Below, in pieces: positions 12,543 to 23,059 of a stretch of 64,000 bases of DNA. A program made the position numbers and the translations under genes. The notes beneath the pieces are model-generated. The model saw only the letters and a program-made list of their open reading frames with translations. It was not told the origin of the DNA and did not search any database. Numbering within the stretch: position 1 is the first letter of the stretch; each line of letters starts with the position of its first letter. Source of the stretch: Sciurus carolinensis (Eukaryota > Chordata > Mammalia > Rodentia > Sciuridae); assembly GCF_902686445.1 (NCBI RefSeq), contig NC_062227.1, positions 16,778,178 through 16,842,177 of the forward strand, in the 5' to 3' direction.

Positions 12543-12797
12543 TGACACATAATGGGGGGTAGGAGGGGTTAGTGTTAGGGTTAGAGTTAGGGTTAGGGAG
12601 GGGGGCAAGAATGGAGGAAGGAAGGACTGTATAGAGGGAAAAGAGGGGTGGGAGGGGTGGGGGGGAAGGGAAAAAAATAACAGAATGAATCAAACAACAT
12701 TACCCTATGTGAATTTATGATTACACAAATGGTATACCTTACTCCATGTACAAACGAGAAACATCATGTATCCCATTTGTTTATAATAAAAAAAAAA
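12543..12797 (+). other. L1 copy 1 3'UTR with G-rich, telomere-like tract and poly-A tail
   Basis: After the ORF2 remnant comes a strongly G-rich top strand (12552-12670) with several TTAGGG-type hexamers, then runs of G separated by short spacers, and an AATAAA that merges into the A-tail at 12785-12799. A G-rich polypurine tract in the 3'UTR is a known L1 feature. The same tract appears in L1 copy 3 at 14160-14290, which confirms it belongs to the element. Confidence 0.85.
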
Positions 12798-12809
12798 AAG
12801 AATGAGAGA
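12798..12809 (+). repeat. Right target-site duplication of L1 copy 1
   Basis: An exact 12-bp copy of 5764-5775, followed by the continuing unit sequence (ATGCAGGTCCC). Confidence 0.92.
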
Positions 12810-13780
12810 ATGCAGGTCCCAGGTTTTTGCCTTTTGCTTAACTCACAGTAATACAATTGTCATTGAGATTGATTTGGAAAACTCCAGGGTGTAGTAGTCC
12901 ATTTCATTTTCCAAGATTTGGGGAGAGTATCAGGAAGACCTATGCTTTGCATGGTGTACTGCAGTTGATAATTTGTTTTTCATGCTATTGAAACCTGGTG
13001 AGAATTTTCTTCTTCAATAACTGACTAAATACACACATGAATGCATTCCTGACAATCATATAAAGTATAATTTCCTGAGTTTTGTAATCATGAGGAATAA
13101 CTATTTTTATGGAATCCAGATCACTGGGGCAGCACTGCTGACTGCAACCCATGCTGCATGCTGAAAAGTCTCACTGGAATGAGTTTGCCCTTCAAACTGG
13201 TACATTTCCTACCATGTTGTATTCACTTGAGTTGACAGAGAACAAAATGTTGAGACACTGCAGGTTTGGACATTTTCTAATGAGGATCTTTAAAGTAGGG
13301 AAATGTATTCACCTCCAGTCTGGCTCTGTGAAATGCTTTTCAGGTAAACCACCCCATGTCTAAGCCAAATAATTGTTCACAAATATTTAATTAACCCTAT
13401 CAACTCAGTTATGAGGGAGGTTGTGGAAGTTTTTTCTCCTGAGCAAACCAGTTTCCCTAAAACATGGAAACCCTAAGCCAATTATCTAGAGAAGTTCTGT
13501 AATTATAGTAAGGGACAGGGAATTGTTGATGGTTCACCAGTCTATGCTCCCAGGAAAAATATTTGCTGACTGAAAAAGATAAAAATATCCTCATCCAAAT
13601 TTTAAACTTGTTTCCATATGTTTGCTGCATTTTTCTGAAGCTTCAATATAATGAGATTAAATGCATAATATCATATCCATTGAAGAATCATTTATTTTCT
13701 TTCAAAATCCTTCTGTGTTTTTTCTTACCCTTTTCAGAGAAATGCCTTGCTTGGTTACCAGTCCTCTTATGACATGAGAG

Positions 13781-13796
13781 AAAAAGAGACAAAAGC
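13781..13796 (+). repeat. Left target-site duplication of the composite insertion
   Basis: AAAAAGAGACAAAAGC matches 15252-15267 at 14 of 16 positions. Both copies match the unit's normal sequence here (compare the AAAAGAGGCGAGAGCTCC type in U3, U10 and U12). Confidence 0.65.
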
Positions 13797-14404
13797 CAAT
13801 CAACAAATGGGCTCAGGAAATGAACAGACACTTCACAGAAGAAGATGTACAAGCAATCAACAGATATATGAAAAAATGTTCAACATCTCTAGTAATAAGA
13901 GAAATGCAAATCAAAACTACCCTAAGATTCCATCTCACCCCAATTAGAATGGCAATTATCAAGAGCACAAGCAACAATAGTGTGGTATATATATACAATG
14001 GAATGTTACTCAGCTATTAAGAATGATAAAATTATGGCATTTGCAGGCAAATGGATGAAATTGGAGAATATCATGCTAAGTGAGATAAGCCAATCTCAAA
14101 AACCAAAGCCAATCTCAAAACCACTTATCTCGCTGATAAGTGGATGATGACACATAATGGGGGAGTTGGAGGGGTTAGTGTTAGTGTTAGGGTTAGAGTT
14201 AGGGTTAGGGAGGGGGGCAAGAATGGAGGAAGGAAGGACTATATAGAGGGAAAAGAGGGGTGGGAGTGGTGGGAGGGAGGGAAAAATAACAGAATGAACC
14301 AAACAACATTAACCTATGTAAATTTATGAGTACACAAATTGATGCCTTTACTCCATGTACAAACAGAGAAACAACATGTATCCCATATGTTTACAATAAA
14401 AAAA
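13797..14404 (+). mobile_element. L1: 5'-truncated LINE-1 (copy 3) with internal deletion
   Basis: This is the last part of L1 ORF2 and the 3'UTR, closely similar to copy 1 from about 11917 onward. It starts at the AACAAATGGGC block near 13801 and includes the [13 protein letters not shown] segment in an open frame. Relative to copy 1, 281 bp (12100-12380), covering the Cys-rich C-terminus, is missing at 13980/13981. The G-rich 3'UTR at 14160-14290 and an AATAAA-type tail at 14396-14404 follow. It is plainly an inactive fragment. Confidence 0.92.
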
Positions 14405-15251
14405 TTTTTGTAGCCATGTGAAAAAATTAAAAAGAAATAGGTAAAGTATTTTTTCAGTGCTAGGTATTGAACCCAGGTCCTTGCATATGCTAGGGAAGCA
14501 CTCTACACTTAGCTACATCCCTAGCCCCTTAAATAATTTTTATCATGTGTTTTACTTAACCAAATACACTCAAGATGTTATTTTAACATGTAATAAACAT
14601 ACAGATAATTTTTCCATTTTGAAAAATTATTTTTACATTGAAAGATGAAGTTGTGTTTACTGTGCACAATTTGATGCTTTGTAATTTATGTACAATGTGG
14701 GATGACATGTGTAGATAATTATATGTATACATTACAATACGTAGTTACATTTTTTGTCATAAGAACATTTTGCAATCAATTTTCTTACTATTTTTCAAAT
14801 ATACAATACATTAGTAGTTATAGTGAAAAAAATAAGAGCAAAAGCATGATTACTGACTTATTTGTGCATCTTTACATTGTTTCATTGATTATACTGAGAA
14901 TATGTTGTTTTAATTGAAGCATTTCACAATGTTAAAAATACATCCCATTTATATTTTACTTACTGTTGTTTCTTCTTGAAGTGAACTGCCTGATTATAGT
15001 TACTCTTAATTGACTGAAGATTTTTATTTTAGGTTTACAATTTTTCTTCTAATCCATTTTTTCTTATTATCATTTTCAGTGATATCAATAATGTATAGAA
15101 AGACCTGATTTTAGTCATGTGGTTTGAGATTGTTTTGTTGTTCATATTAAGATCACTTACTACTGGTCACAAGTAAAGAAACTAATTAAACATAACAAAT
15201 TACCAAAGTAAATTGATGTATAGAAGAAGAATATTATAAGGCAAATATAAA
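14405..15251 (+). mobile_element. Non-unit sequence downstream of L1 copy 3, candidate 3' transduction
   Basis: These 847 bp match neither the array unit nor an L1. They are AT-rich, hold an antisense ID SINE near their left end, and finish in an A-run (15249-15256) just before the right copy of the target-site duplication. Because the duplication brackets L1 copy 3 and this stretch together, the simplest reading is that both arrived in one retrotransposition, with read-through past the L1 poly-A signal. A two-step history is possible. No gene is seen in it. Confidence 0.5.
14451..14527 (-). mobile_element. ID-type SINE, antisense
   Basis: Read on the minus strand it begins with GGGGCTAGGGATGTAGCT and contains a B-box-like GGTTCAATACC, as in tRNA-derived ID elements of rodents. 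It lies inside the segment carried with L1 copy 3. No separate target-site duplication was found for it. Confidence 0.75.
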
Positions 15252-15267
15252 AAAAAGTGGCAAAAGC
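15252..15267 (+). repeat. Right target-site duplication of the composite insertion
   Basis: AAAAAGTGGCAAAAGC pairs with 13781-13796 with two mismatches. Unit sequence (ACCAATATTCAGAGTGG) resumes immediately after it. Confidence 0.65.
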
Positions 15268-17248
15268 ACCAATATTCAGAGTGGAAGCAGAAGACTTCAG
15301 GCATGTTGGTTTTGAAGGGCGAGAGGTTCCAGGCTCTGGTTGGTGAATGCAGGTTCTTTTGCTCCATAAGGGGTGTTTCTGGGTATTGGGCACTATGAGT
15401 TTCATTGAGTGAAGTCCCTGAAATGCTGACAGTGCTGCAGACACCACCTGATGTCACAGAATGGTGTAATGACAGCACAATGGCATCATGGTTCCCATGG
15501 TAAAAAGAGATACTTGAGGTCCTGGTTGGTTCAGACCAAGATTTCAGACAAGCTCCAGCTCAGCTGTGATGGTAAGAGGGTAGTGGAAGGAGTGAGGGCC
15601 TGCTGTTTTCAACAAACTCAATGCCAGCATCTTCACCCAGGAGAAGAGGACCCTGAGTGTTTTGGGGCAGTGGTACCAAGGGTCTTTGAGAGATCCAACT
15701 CCCTCCAGGACAAGTGCTTCCCCTGAATCCAGAGAGGCTACAATACCCTCCAGACAGGCTAAGTGGTGCTGTTCTATTTTGACCCCAATGGATCTCATGG
15801 TGCATGGGCACCCTGATACTGCTGCTGGTTATTAGCCAACACCAATCTAGTGAACCGGGAAGGGACTGAAGGGTGCAGGAAAGCATGTGGGTCACCCAGT
15901 TAGTCTTGGTCACAATAGGTATTGCCCTCTAAATCCTCTCCTCCAGGTATGTTATCACTCACAATTTTGATAAATCTGAGAACTCACCCAGGACTTTAAC
16001 AGCCTTGAGGAATGTTGGTGAATGTCAGCTCTGAAAATGAGCATGCAGTGCAGACAGGTATGTTAGGTTATTATTGTATTGGGAATATCACACCAACTCT
16101 GGTGGGATGTTTCTACTTTTTTACATTGTCCATGCCATAGACAACTTGATCCTGGGAATTTTAAATTCTTTGTGGAAGTGTTTGGCTCATTGAACCATTA
16201 TGAGTAGAAAACAGTATCACTCACCAAATGTGATGGATGCCTGGAAGGGTCTAGCAAGTGAGGAGAGATGTTCTGTGCTCACTACACATTCCAGGCCTCA
16301 ACTACTTGGGTGCTGCTATGTGACCTGGTTCCACACAGGAATTATCTTACTATGAGTTTTCAAGTTTTCTTCATTTACCTTTAAATGCAGAAGAATCTGG
16401 CCAATCTGGTTTTACCTAAGGGTTCATTCACTTGACCTGACTTCTGCCTGTTTGGCACAAGGCCCACTGAGGCAATGTCAAGCGTCCTTTTTCCAGTCCC
16501 TGGAGGATGCAGAATGAAGGATAATGTCACAGATATTGGCACTACCATACTCCAAAAATGTGAAAATGATTAATTAAACAAGTGCCAGATTATGGCATGA
16601 TGAGCACAGTTTAATCATGCATAATACCTCATTTGAATATGCATTACACTGAAAGTGAGGAATGTTTCCAAGTTTCCAAGCAGAACATTGAAAAAGGAAT
16701 GAGGAGAGGATATTTTGATGGCACTAAAAGCAGAAGGGGTTTGGAGAGAGAACTAAGTTAAATGAAGAGATACAAAAGAAATATCATTATTAATAGTTTA
16801 CCAAAAAAATCCATTATAGTTCTTCAGCTTAATTAACTCTAAGAATATGGCAAGAAGAAATAGGGAGATTAGTTTTTTGAGCAATGAAAATTACTGACAT
16901 ATATTCAATTGCAGATCACATCAGTGACCTTGGAAATTCATGGCAATATCCCATTTCTTCCAAGGGGGAACTGATTACAGATATTTTGTTTTTTTCTTCC
17001 TGGCACCTGACATTCATAGAATGGCATTCCTTACACCACAGCACCTACACCCAAGTATGTAATCTTAAACAAGTACAAATTTGTAAATACAATACTGAAT
17101 GATGACTCTCAAAAGAAAGAGTGCATAACAACATCAGAAAGTAAAACAAAATTATCTCTGTTAAAATACACAATGAAGACCCAATATTGGTGAAAGATAA
17201 AATTCAAAAAGAGAAAATTATAAGAAGGGAAGATGTGACAGGATTACT

Positions 17249-18049
17249 TGTTGCTGTCCACGGATATTTATTACCACCCGTGGCAACAATTGCGCGGGTA
17301 TTTATCAGTGGTGGACTGGAAACTGAGCTGCTTCTATTTCTGAGCTGCTTCCTTACTTGCTTGTTTATAGAGGATAGAGGAAATGAGGCTTACTGGCTTT
17401 GAGAGGAGAGAGAGAGAGAGAGAGGCTTTGGATAAGAGAGAAAGAGAAACTTTGCTTAAGAGAGAGAGACTACACTTTCAGAGATCTATATCTTCTTAGT
17501 TCTGCTGCTTCTTATAGGTGCATCCTGCTTCCTGTGAACTAAGGGTGCATCTATCTGAGGTGCTTCTTAGTGATGCGTCCCACGTACTGTGATCTGTCTA
17601 TCTGTGATCTAGAGGTGTGTTCTCAATGCTCCGCTCTGTGATCTGCTTTCCGCCGCTACCTGCTGCTTCTCTCTGCGAGCCGCTTCTATCTGCTTGCTGC
17701 CTTTTCTTCTTCCTTTCTGCTAGTTGCTTCTCTTCGCTTCTTTCTGCTAACTGCTGCTCTTTTGTCATGCCCCTGCCTACTTCCCGCTTATATTCCCTCC
17801 AGGAGGCAGAGGGGGTGGCCAAGCCAGTTGCGATCAGGCGAGGAGGAGCCAGCTGCCCTATCATGGCAAGGGTTAAAACAAGCAGGCCCGAGCAGGCGTG
17901 CTTGGGAACATCTGTGCACGTGTTGTGCACATGGACTTAACTGAATACGGCCAGTGATAAAGCACCTGAGTGTGCTTATGTTAATTAACCTCACTGCCAA
18001 TGTGATCAGGTGCCATTCTGGTGCCATCCACATGGCACAACCCCCAACA
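17249..18049 (-). mobile_element. Solo LTR of an endogenous retrovirus (ERVK-like)
   Basis: On the minus strand this 801-bp block starts TGTTGGGGGTTG and ends CAGCAACA, giving the TG...CA ends of an LTR. Unit sequence is interrupted cleanly and flanked by ATTACT (17243-17248) and ATTACA (18050-18055), a 6-bp duplication with one mismatch, which suits class II/ERVK elements. It has a TATA-like AATATAAG (minus strand, about 17786-17793), an AATAAA on the minus strand at 17267-17272 near its 3' end, and a purine/pyrimidine simple repeat near 17401-17424. There is no internal retroviral coding region on either side, so it is a solo LTR. The openings of about 110 codons inside it are not genes. 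Confidence 0.85.
17401..17424. repeat. (AG)n simple repeat inside the LTR
   Basis: An AG-dinucleotide run that continues into a GAGA-rich stretch to about 17470. It is part of the solo LTR and is absent from the array unit. Confidence 0.9.
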
Positions 18050-18450
18050 ATTACAGAGCAGAAAATGCAGATCACAATTTATTTCCAAAATTCAAAATTT
18101 ATTCTTTTCCTTTGTAATTGCTTATACTCAACCATATATTCCACATAACTAATGTCTCTGTTTTTATTCTTTCAATGTGATCTCTTTCAAATAGGTGTTC
18201 TTCTGTCATTTCTTAACCTACAAAGCACAAATAATTCCCAGAAACATGGTTAATTCTAGTACACCAAATCCTTCACCCACTTCTACACAACAATTCTTAA
18301 GTACATCCATTAAACTGAGCACAGTCTTTAAAAATCTTCATTATTATTTAATGACACCAGACCTCCACTATATGAGAAGGTAAGATAGGTCTTCAGCCAC
18401 AGTTCATTCACTTTTAAAAAATAATAATACCTTCCCAATACCAGGCATAT

Positions 18451-21400
18451 AAGAATGAGAGAATGCAGGGCCAAAGTCTTTTGTCTTTTGTCTTCCCTCT
18501 CTTTATTCCAGATGACATTGAGATGGAGTTGAAAAACTCCAGGGTATAGTAGTCCATTTTATTTGCCAAGAGTCTGGGAGAGTATCAAGAAAACTGCTAC
18601 TTTGCAAGAACTACTGTAGTTCACATTTTGAGTTTCATGCTATAGAACACTGATGAGAGCTTTGTTCTTCAAGAACTTGCCGAGTAAATAACTGCATGGG
18701 AATATTCCTGAGATTGATATAACCTATCCTTTCCTGAGAGATTTCTAATCATGAGGAATCCACATTTTTATGAAATCCAGGTCACTGCAGAAGCACGACT
18801 GACTGCAACCACCACTCCAACTGAAAACTCTCATTGGAATTAGCTTCCCCTCAAACTAGTACTTTTCCAACCGTGTTGTATTCACTTGAGTTGACAAAGT
18901 ACAAAATGTTGAGACATAGCAGTGTTGGCATTATCTGAAGAGGATCTTTAAAGAAGGTGCATGGATCCCACTTCTTGTCTACTCTGAAATCTTTTCAGGA
19001 AAATCACCCCATGTCTAAGGCAAACATTTGCTAAAAAATTTTAATTTTCCCTTTGCAAGAAATCGTGCATGTAACCTTTGATACATAATAGGACCCAAAG
19101 GTGTGTTATGAGTGAAGGACTTATCCCTGCCTCTTTAAGGAGAAAATAGGTTGTACATGAACAGTGAGTAGAAAGTTATCACAGTGATCCATGGGAGCCT
19201 GAGGTAGGAAAAGAGGCAGGCCAATGTGGGAAAACTTATATGATATGGTCATTAATATAAAAGATATTTTAGATCATTTAAACCTGAACCAAGCCCAGGA
19301 AACCAAATCTCCTCAATCTTTCTCACTTTTCTTATTCCTTCTGGACATTTCCTTTGAAAAATTCTAAGCAGCATATATCTTGGCAAAATTCACAGACCCC
19401 TCGTTGTGCTGGATCTAGCCTATCAACTCAGTTATTGGGGAGGTTTACAAAGTTGTTTCTCCTAGGCAAAGACAATTACCCTAAAACAGGGAAAGCCTAA
19501 GACACTTAGCTAGACCAGGTTCATAAATGTAGGAAGGGAAAGGAAAGGGTTGATGAATTGCTGGTTCTGTATCCAAGGAAAAATATTTACTGGCAGAAAA
19601 TAAAAATATATATCTTCATCCAAACTTAAAACTTCTTATAGATAGGTTTGCTGCAATTCTTCTGAAGTTTCAATACAGTGAGATTAAATGCATAAAATCA
19701 TATCCTATGAACACTCACACACTTCCTTTCAAAATCCTTTTGTACTGGTTTTGAACATTTTCAGAGATATGCTTGCTTAGATACCAGGCCTCTTGTGAAC
19801 TGAGAGCAAAGAGGTGAGAGCTCCAATATTCAAAGTGGAAGTAGCTGGCTTTGTGCATGATGGGGTTGACCGTTGAGAGGTTTTAGGCTCTGGTGGGAGA
19901 ATGCAGGTTATTTTGCCCCAAAGTGTGTTTCTGGGATTTGGACATCATGGGTTTCAATGACTGACTTCTCTGAAATCCTGGCTGTGCTGCAGACACCACC
20001 TGGTGTCACAGAAAGGCGGCATGACAGCTCAATGGCATCACGGGTCCCATGGCAACCAGAGATATTTTAGGTCCTGGCTGGTTCAGACCAAGATTCCAGA
20101 CATGCTCTAGCTCAGCTGTGATGGTAAGAGGGGAGAGGAAGGGAGCGAGGGGGCCTGCTGTTTTCAAGAAATGTGATGCCAACATCTTTGCCTAGAAGAA
20201 GAGGAGCCTCAGTGTGTTTGGGCAGCTGTCCAGCAGACCTTTGAGATATCCAAGTCCTTCCAGGACTTGGGTGTCCCCTGAAGTCAGACAGCCTGCAATA
20301 GTAAATGGAGAAGCAGGTGGCCCTGTTCTCATTTGGCCACCCCAGGCCTCATGGTGCTTGGGCACCCTGATACTGTTGCAGGTAATCAACTCCCAACAAA
20401 TCTAGTGGACAACCTAGGGACTGAGGGGTGTTGGAAAGCACATGGGTAACCCAGTTTAGCCCCTGGCAAAGTTGGCCTTATCATCTGAATTCTCCCCTAC
20501 AGGTATGAGTTCACTGGGGATATTGATAAGTCAGAAAACTGGCCCAGAGCTCTAACATCCTCAAGGAATGATAACTCAGGAAATATGTGCATGCAGTGCA
20601 GATTGCTGGGTTAGATGATGACTGAATTGGGAAACACCACAGCAACTCTGGTGATATGCCACTCTTTTCCTAGATTGCCAAAAGAGGAGACAGCTGGAAT
20701 CTGGGAAGTTTGACTTGTTTGTGGAAGTGGGTATCTGCTCTGATTCCTGATGAGAAGAAAACAGTCTATCACTCACCAAGTGCAATGAATGCCTGGAAGG
20801 GGCTAACACATGAGGAAAGATATTCTGTACTCCCTCCACATTCCAGTCCCCACCTACTTTGCTGCTGCCTTACAACATGGTTCCCCACAGAAATTATCTT
20901 TGTATGAGTTCCCAAGAACGCTTAAATAATCTTTAAATACAGAAGAATCTAGACAATCTTGCTGTACCTAAGAGTTAACTCACTTGACTTGACTACTGCC
21001 TGTTTGGCAAAGTCCTGCTGGGACAATGCTAAGGGTCATTTTACCAGTCCCTGGAGGATGCATACTGCAGGGCAGTCTCACAGGCATTGGCAACATCATA
21101 CTACAAATAAGTGAAACTCTTGGATAAAACAAGTGTCAGAGAATGGAATGATGAGCATAGTTTAACAGGGCAATATACCACAATTAAACATGCATTACAC
21201 TAAAAGAAAGGAATTTTTCAAAATTTCAAAACTGAGTATTTGAAAAGGAATGTGGAGAGGACATTTTGATGCCATTAAATCAGAAGTGTTTGGAGAGAGA
21301 ACCAAGTTAGCTGAACAGAAAGAAAAAACTATATATCATTGTTAATAGTTTCCCAAAAATTCCAGGAGTTTTCTTTAGTTTCTTAAACTCTACAAATATG

Positions 21401-22233
21401 GCAAGAAGTAATAGGGAGATCTTGTGTGAGAAATGAAAATTAATGACATGTATTCGGCTTGCAAATGTCATTGGTGCCCTTGGAAATTGTTGGCCCTATA
21501 TGGTTTCTTCCAAGGGGGCGCTTATTAGAAAAATGATGGTTTTCACTTCTGTCACCTGACATATGTGAAATGGCATTCCTTATACCATAGCACCTACACC
21601 CAAGTTTGTAATCTTAAACAAGTACAAATTTATAAATGCATCACTGAATGATGACTCTCAAAAGAAAGAGTACGTCACAACATCAGAAAATGAAACAAAC
21701 ACATCTCAGTTAAAATACAATAAGAAGAGATATAGGTGAAAGCTGAAATTCAAAAAGAGAAAATGATAAGAAATAGAGATGTGATAGGATTGCTGAGCAG
21801 GGAAAGCAGATCCTAGATTATTTCCAAAATTCAAAATCCATTCTTTTCCTTTGTAATTGCATATACCCATCCATACATACCACATAAGTAATGTCTCGGA
21901 TTTCATTCTTTCAATGTGATCTCTTTCAAATAGGGTTTTTATGTCATTTCTTCTTTTACAAAGCACAGTCAAATAATTCCCAGAATCATGGTTAATAGTA
22001 GAACACCATATCCTTCACCCAATTCTACACATCATCTCTTATTTAAAACCATCAACCTGAGCACAATCTTTAAAATTCTTCATTATTAATTTTACCAGAC
22101 TTCCAGTCATAGAGAGAAAAAGAGTTTTAAAGACATTTTTGGCCTCCTGAATGATAGCAGCAGGAGGAAAGGTATGTCTTCAGCCACAATTCTTTCACTT
22201 TTTAAAAAATAGTATCTTCTAAATGACAAGTGT
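18451..22233 (+). repeat. Array unit U3, best undisturbed reference copy
   Basis: This 3.78-kb copy has no insertion or large deletion, so it serves as the landmark map. The start landmark AAGAATGAGAGAATGCAGGG is at 18451 (subtype I, with CTTTTGTCTTTTGTCTT). TATAAAAG is at 19256. A pyrimidine-rich stretch with CAG ends at 19764, and the exon-like block 19765-20123 ends at ATG/GTAAGAG (GT at 20124). A CTTGGGCACCCTG block is near 20358, a CCTCAAGGAATGAT block near 20550, and the GACTACTGCCTGTTTGGC landmark at 20991. The TTCAAAATCCATTCTTTTCC block is at about 21830. No convincing ORF exceeds 90 codons. Confidence 0.92.
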
Positions 22234-22928
22234 AGAAGATTAAGGGAATGCAGGGCCAAGGACCTTTGTCTTTTTTCTTCACCTCTCAGTATTCCAGTTG
22301 ACATTCAGATTGACTTGGAAAACTCCAAGTTGTAATACTCCACTTAAATTGCCAAGAGTCTGGGAGAGTATCAAGAAGACAGCTGCTGTGCAAGGACTAC
22401 TATAGTTCACATATTGAGATTCATGCTATAGAACCCTGGTGAGAAATTTGTTCTTCAAGAACTTGCTGAGTAAATACCTGCATGAGCATATTCCTGAGAA
22501 TGAGCACATATCCATTCTTGAGAGTTTTCTAATCACCAGTAGTTCCTAATTTTATGAAATCCAGGTCACTGAGAAGGCAATGCTGGCCGCAACTATCACT
22601 TCATGCTGAAAACTCATCGGAATGAACTTTTCCTTCAAACTCTTACTTATCTAACTGTCTGTATTCACTTGAGTTCACAGAGGACAAAATGTTGAGATAC
22701 TGCTAGTTTGGCATTTTTTGAAGAGACACTTTAGGGTAGGTGACTGGATCCACTTCCAGTCTGACTCTGAGAAATGCTTTTCAGGAAAACCACCTCATAT
22801 CTAATCCAAACAAATACTAACATTTTTTATTTCACTTTTGCAAAAAAAATTTGGCAAGCAACTTTTGATACAAATCAGGACTCACAGTCCAACAGTGTAT
22901 CTTGAGGAAAGATTTTTCCCTGCCTCTT

Positions 22929-23059
22929 TTTTTTTTTTTTAATATATTTTTAGTTGTTGATGTACCTTTATTTTGTTTATATGTGGTGCTGAGAATTGAA
23001 CCCTGTGCCTCTACACATGGTAGGCAAGTGCTTTACCACTGAGCCACAACCCCAGCCCC
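22929..23059 (-). mobile_element. ID-type SINE (long, A-rich tail), antisense
   Basis: Reading the minus strand, the element starts GGGGCTGGGGTTGTGGCTCA and has a B box GGTTCAATTC. It continues into an AT-rich 3' part and an A-tail, which is the T-run at 22927-22940 on the plus strand. A 15-bp target-site duplication, TTTTCCCTGCCTCTT, flanks it exactly (22914-22928 and 23060-23074). This longer ID form with an AT-rich extension resembles SINEs common in squirrel genomes; the species inference is from memory of the family. Confidence 0.9.

Larger units (their letters stand above)
5776..12797 (+). mobile_element. L1: Full-length LINE-1 (copy 1), inactive
   Basis: A 7.02-kb non-LTR retrotransposon with every L1 part in order: a 5'UTR with tandem monomers, ORF1, a short spacer, ORF2 (endonuclease, reverse transcriptase, Cys-rich C-terminus), a G-rich 3'UTR and a poly-A tail. 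It begins with a G-run and the motif CAAGATGGCGG at 5786-5796. It is bounded by a 12-bp perfect target-site duplication, so it is not 5'-truncated. Both ORFs carry stops, and ORF2 also carries frameshifts, so the copy cannot retrotranspose by itself. The intact duplication and recognisable 5'UTR suggest it is much younger than the array. Confidence 0.96.
5764..18450 (+). repeat. Array unit U2, interrupted by an L1, a composite retro-insertion and a solo LTR
   Basis: After subtracting the insertions at 5776-12797, 13797-15251 and 17249-18049, about 3.4 kb of unit sequence remains: roughly 12798-13796, 15252-17248 and 18050-18450. Each insertion is flanked by a direct duplication of unit sequence, so the pre-insertion unit can be followed across all three. 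A further roughly 400-bp deletion near 13390 joins the TTAATT block to the block reading CCTATCAACTCAG and removes the TATA-like box. A CAG acceptor-like site is at 13735-13737 and a GTAAG donor-like site at 15572. Confidence 0.88.

Noticed and set aside
12552..12620. Interstitial telomeric repeat or chromosome end
   Set aside because: There are only a few imperfect TTAGGG units, and the same tract is found in a second L1 copy. It is part of the L1 3'UTR.
13980..13981. Spliced L1 transcript as the source of the 281-bp gap
   Set aside because: Copy 1 has CAG/GTGTTG at the left edge, which resembles a donor, but the right edge (AAAATGTGG) is not preceded by AG. A plain deletion is simpler.
17598..17940. 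Openings of about 107-110 codons on both strands
   Set aside because: They lie wholly inside the solo LTR in a low-complexity, purine-rich region. There is no homology to retroviral proteins and no conserved frame elsewhere.
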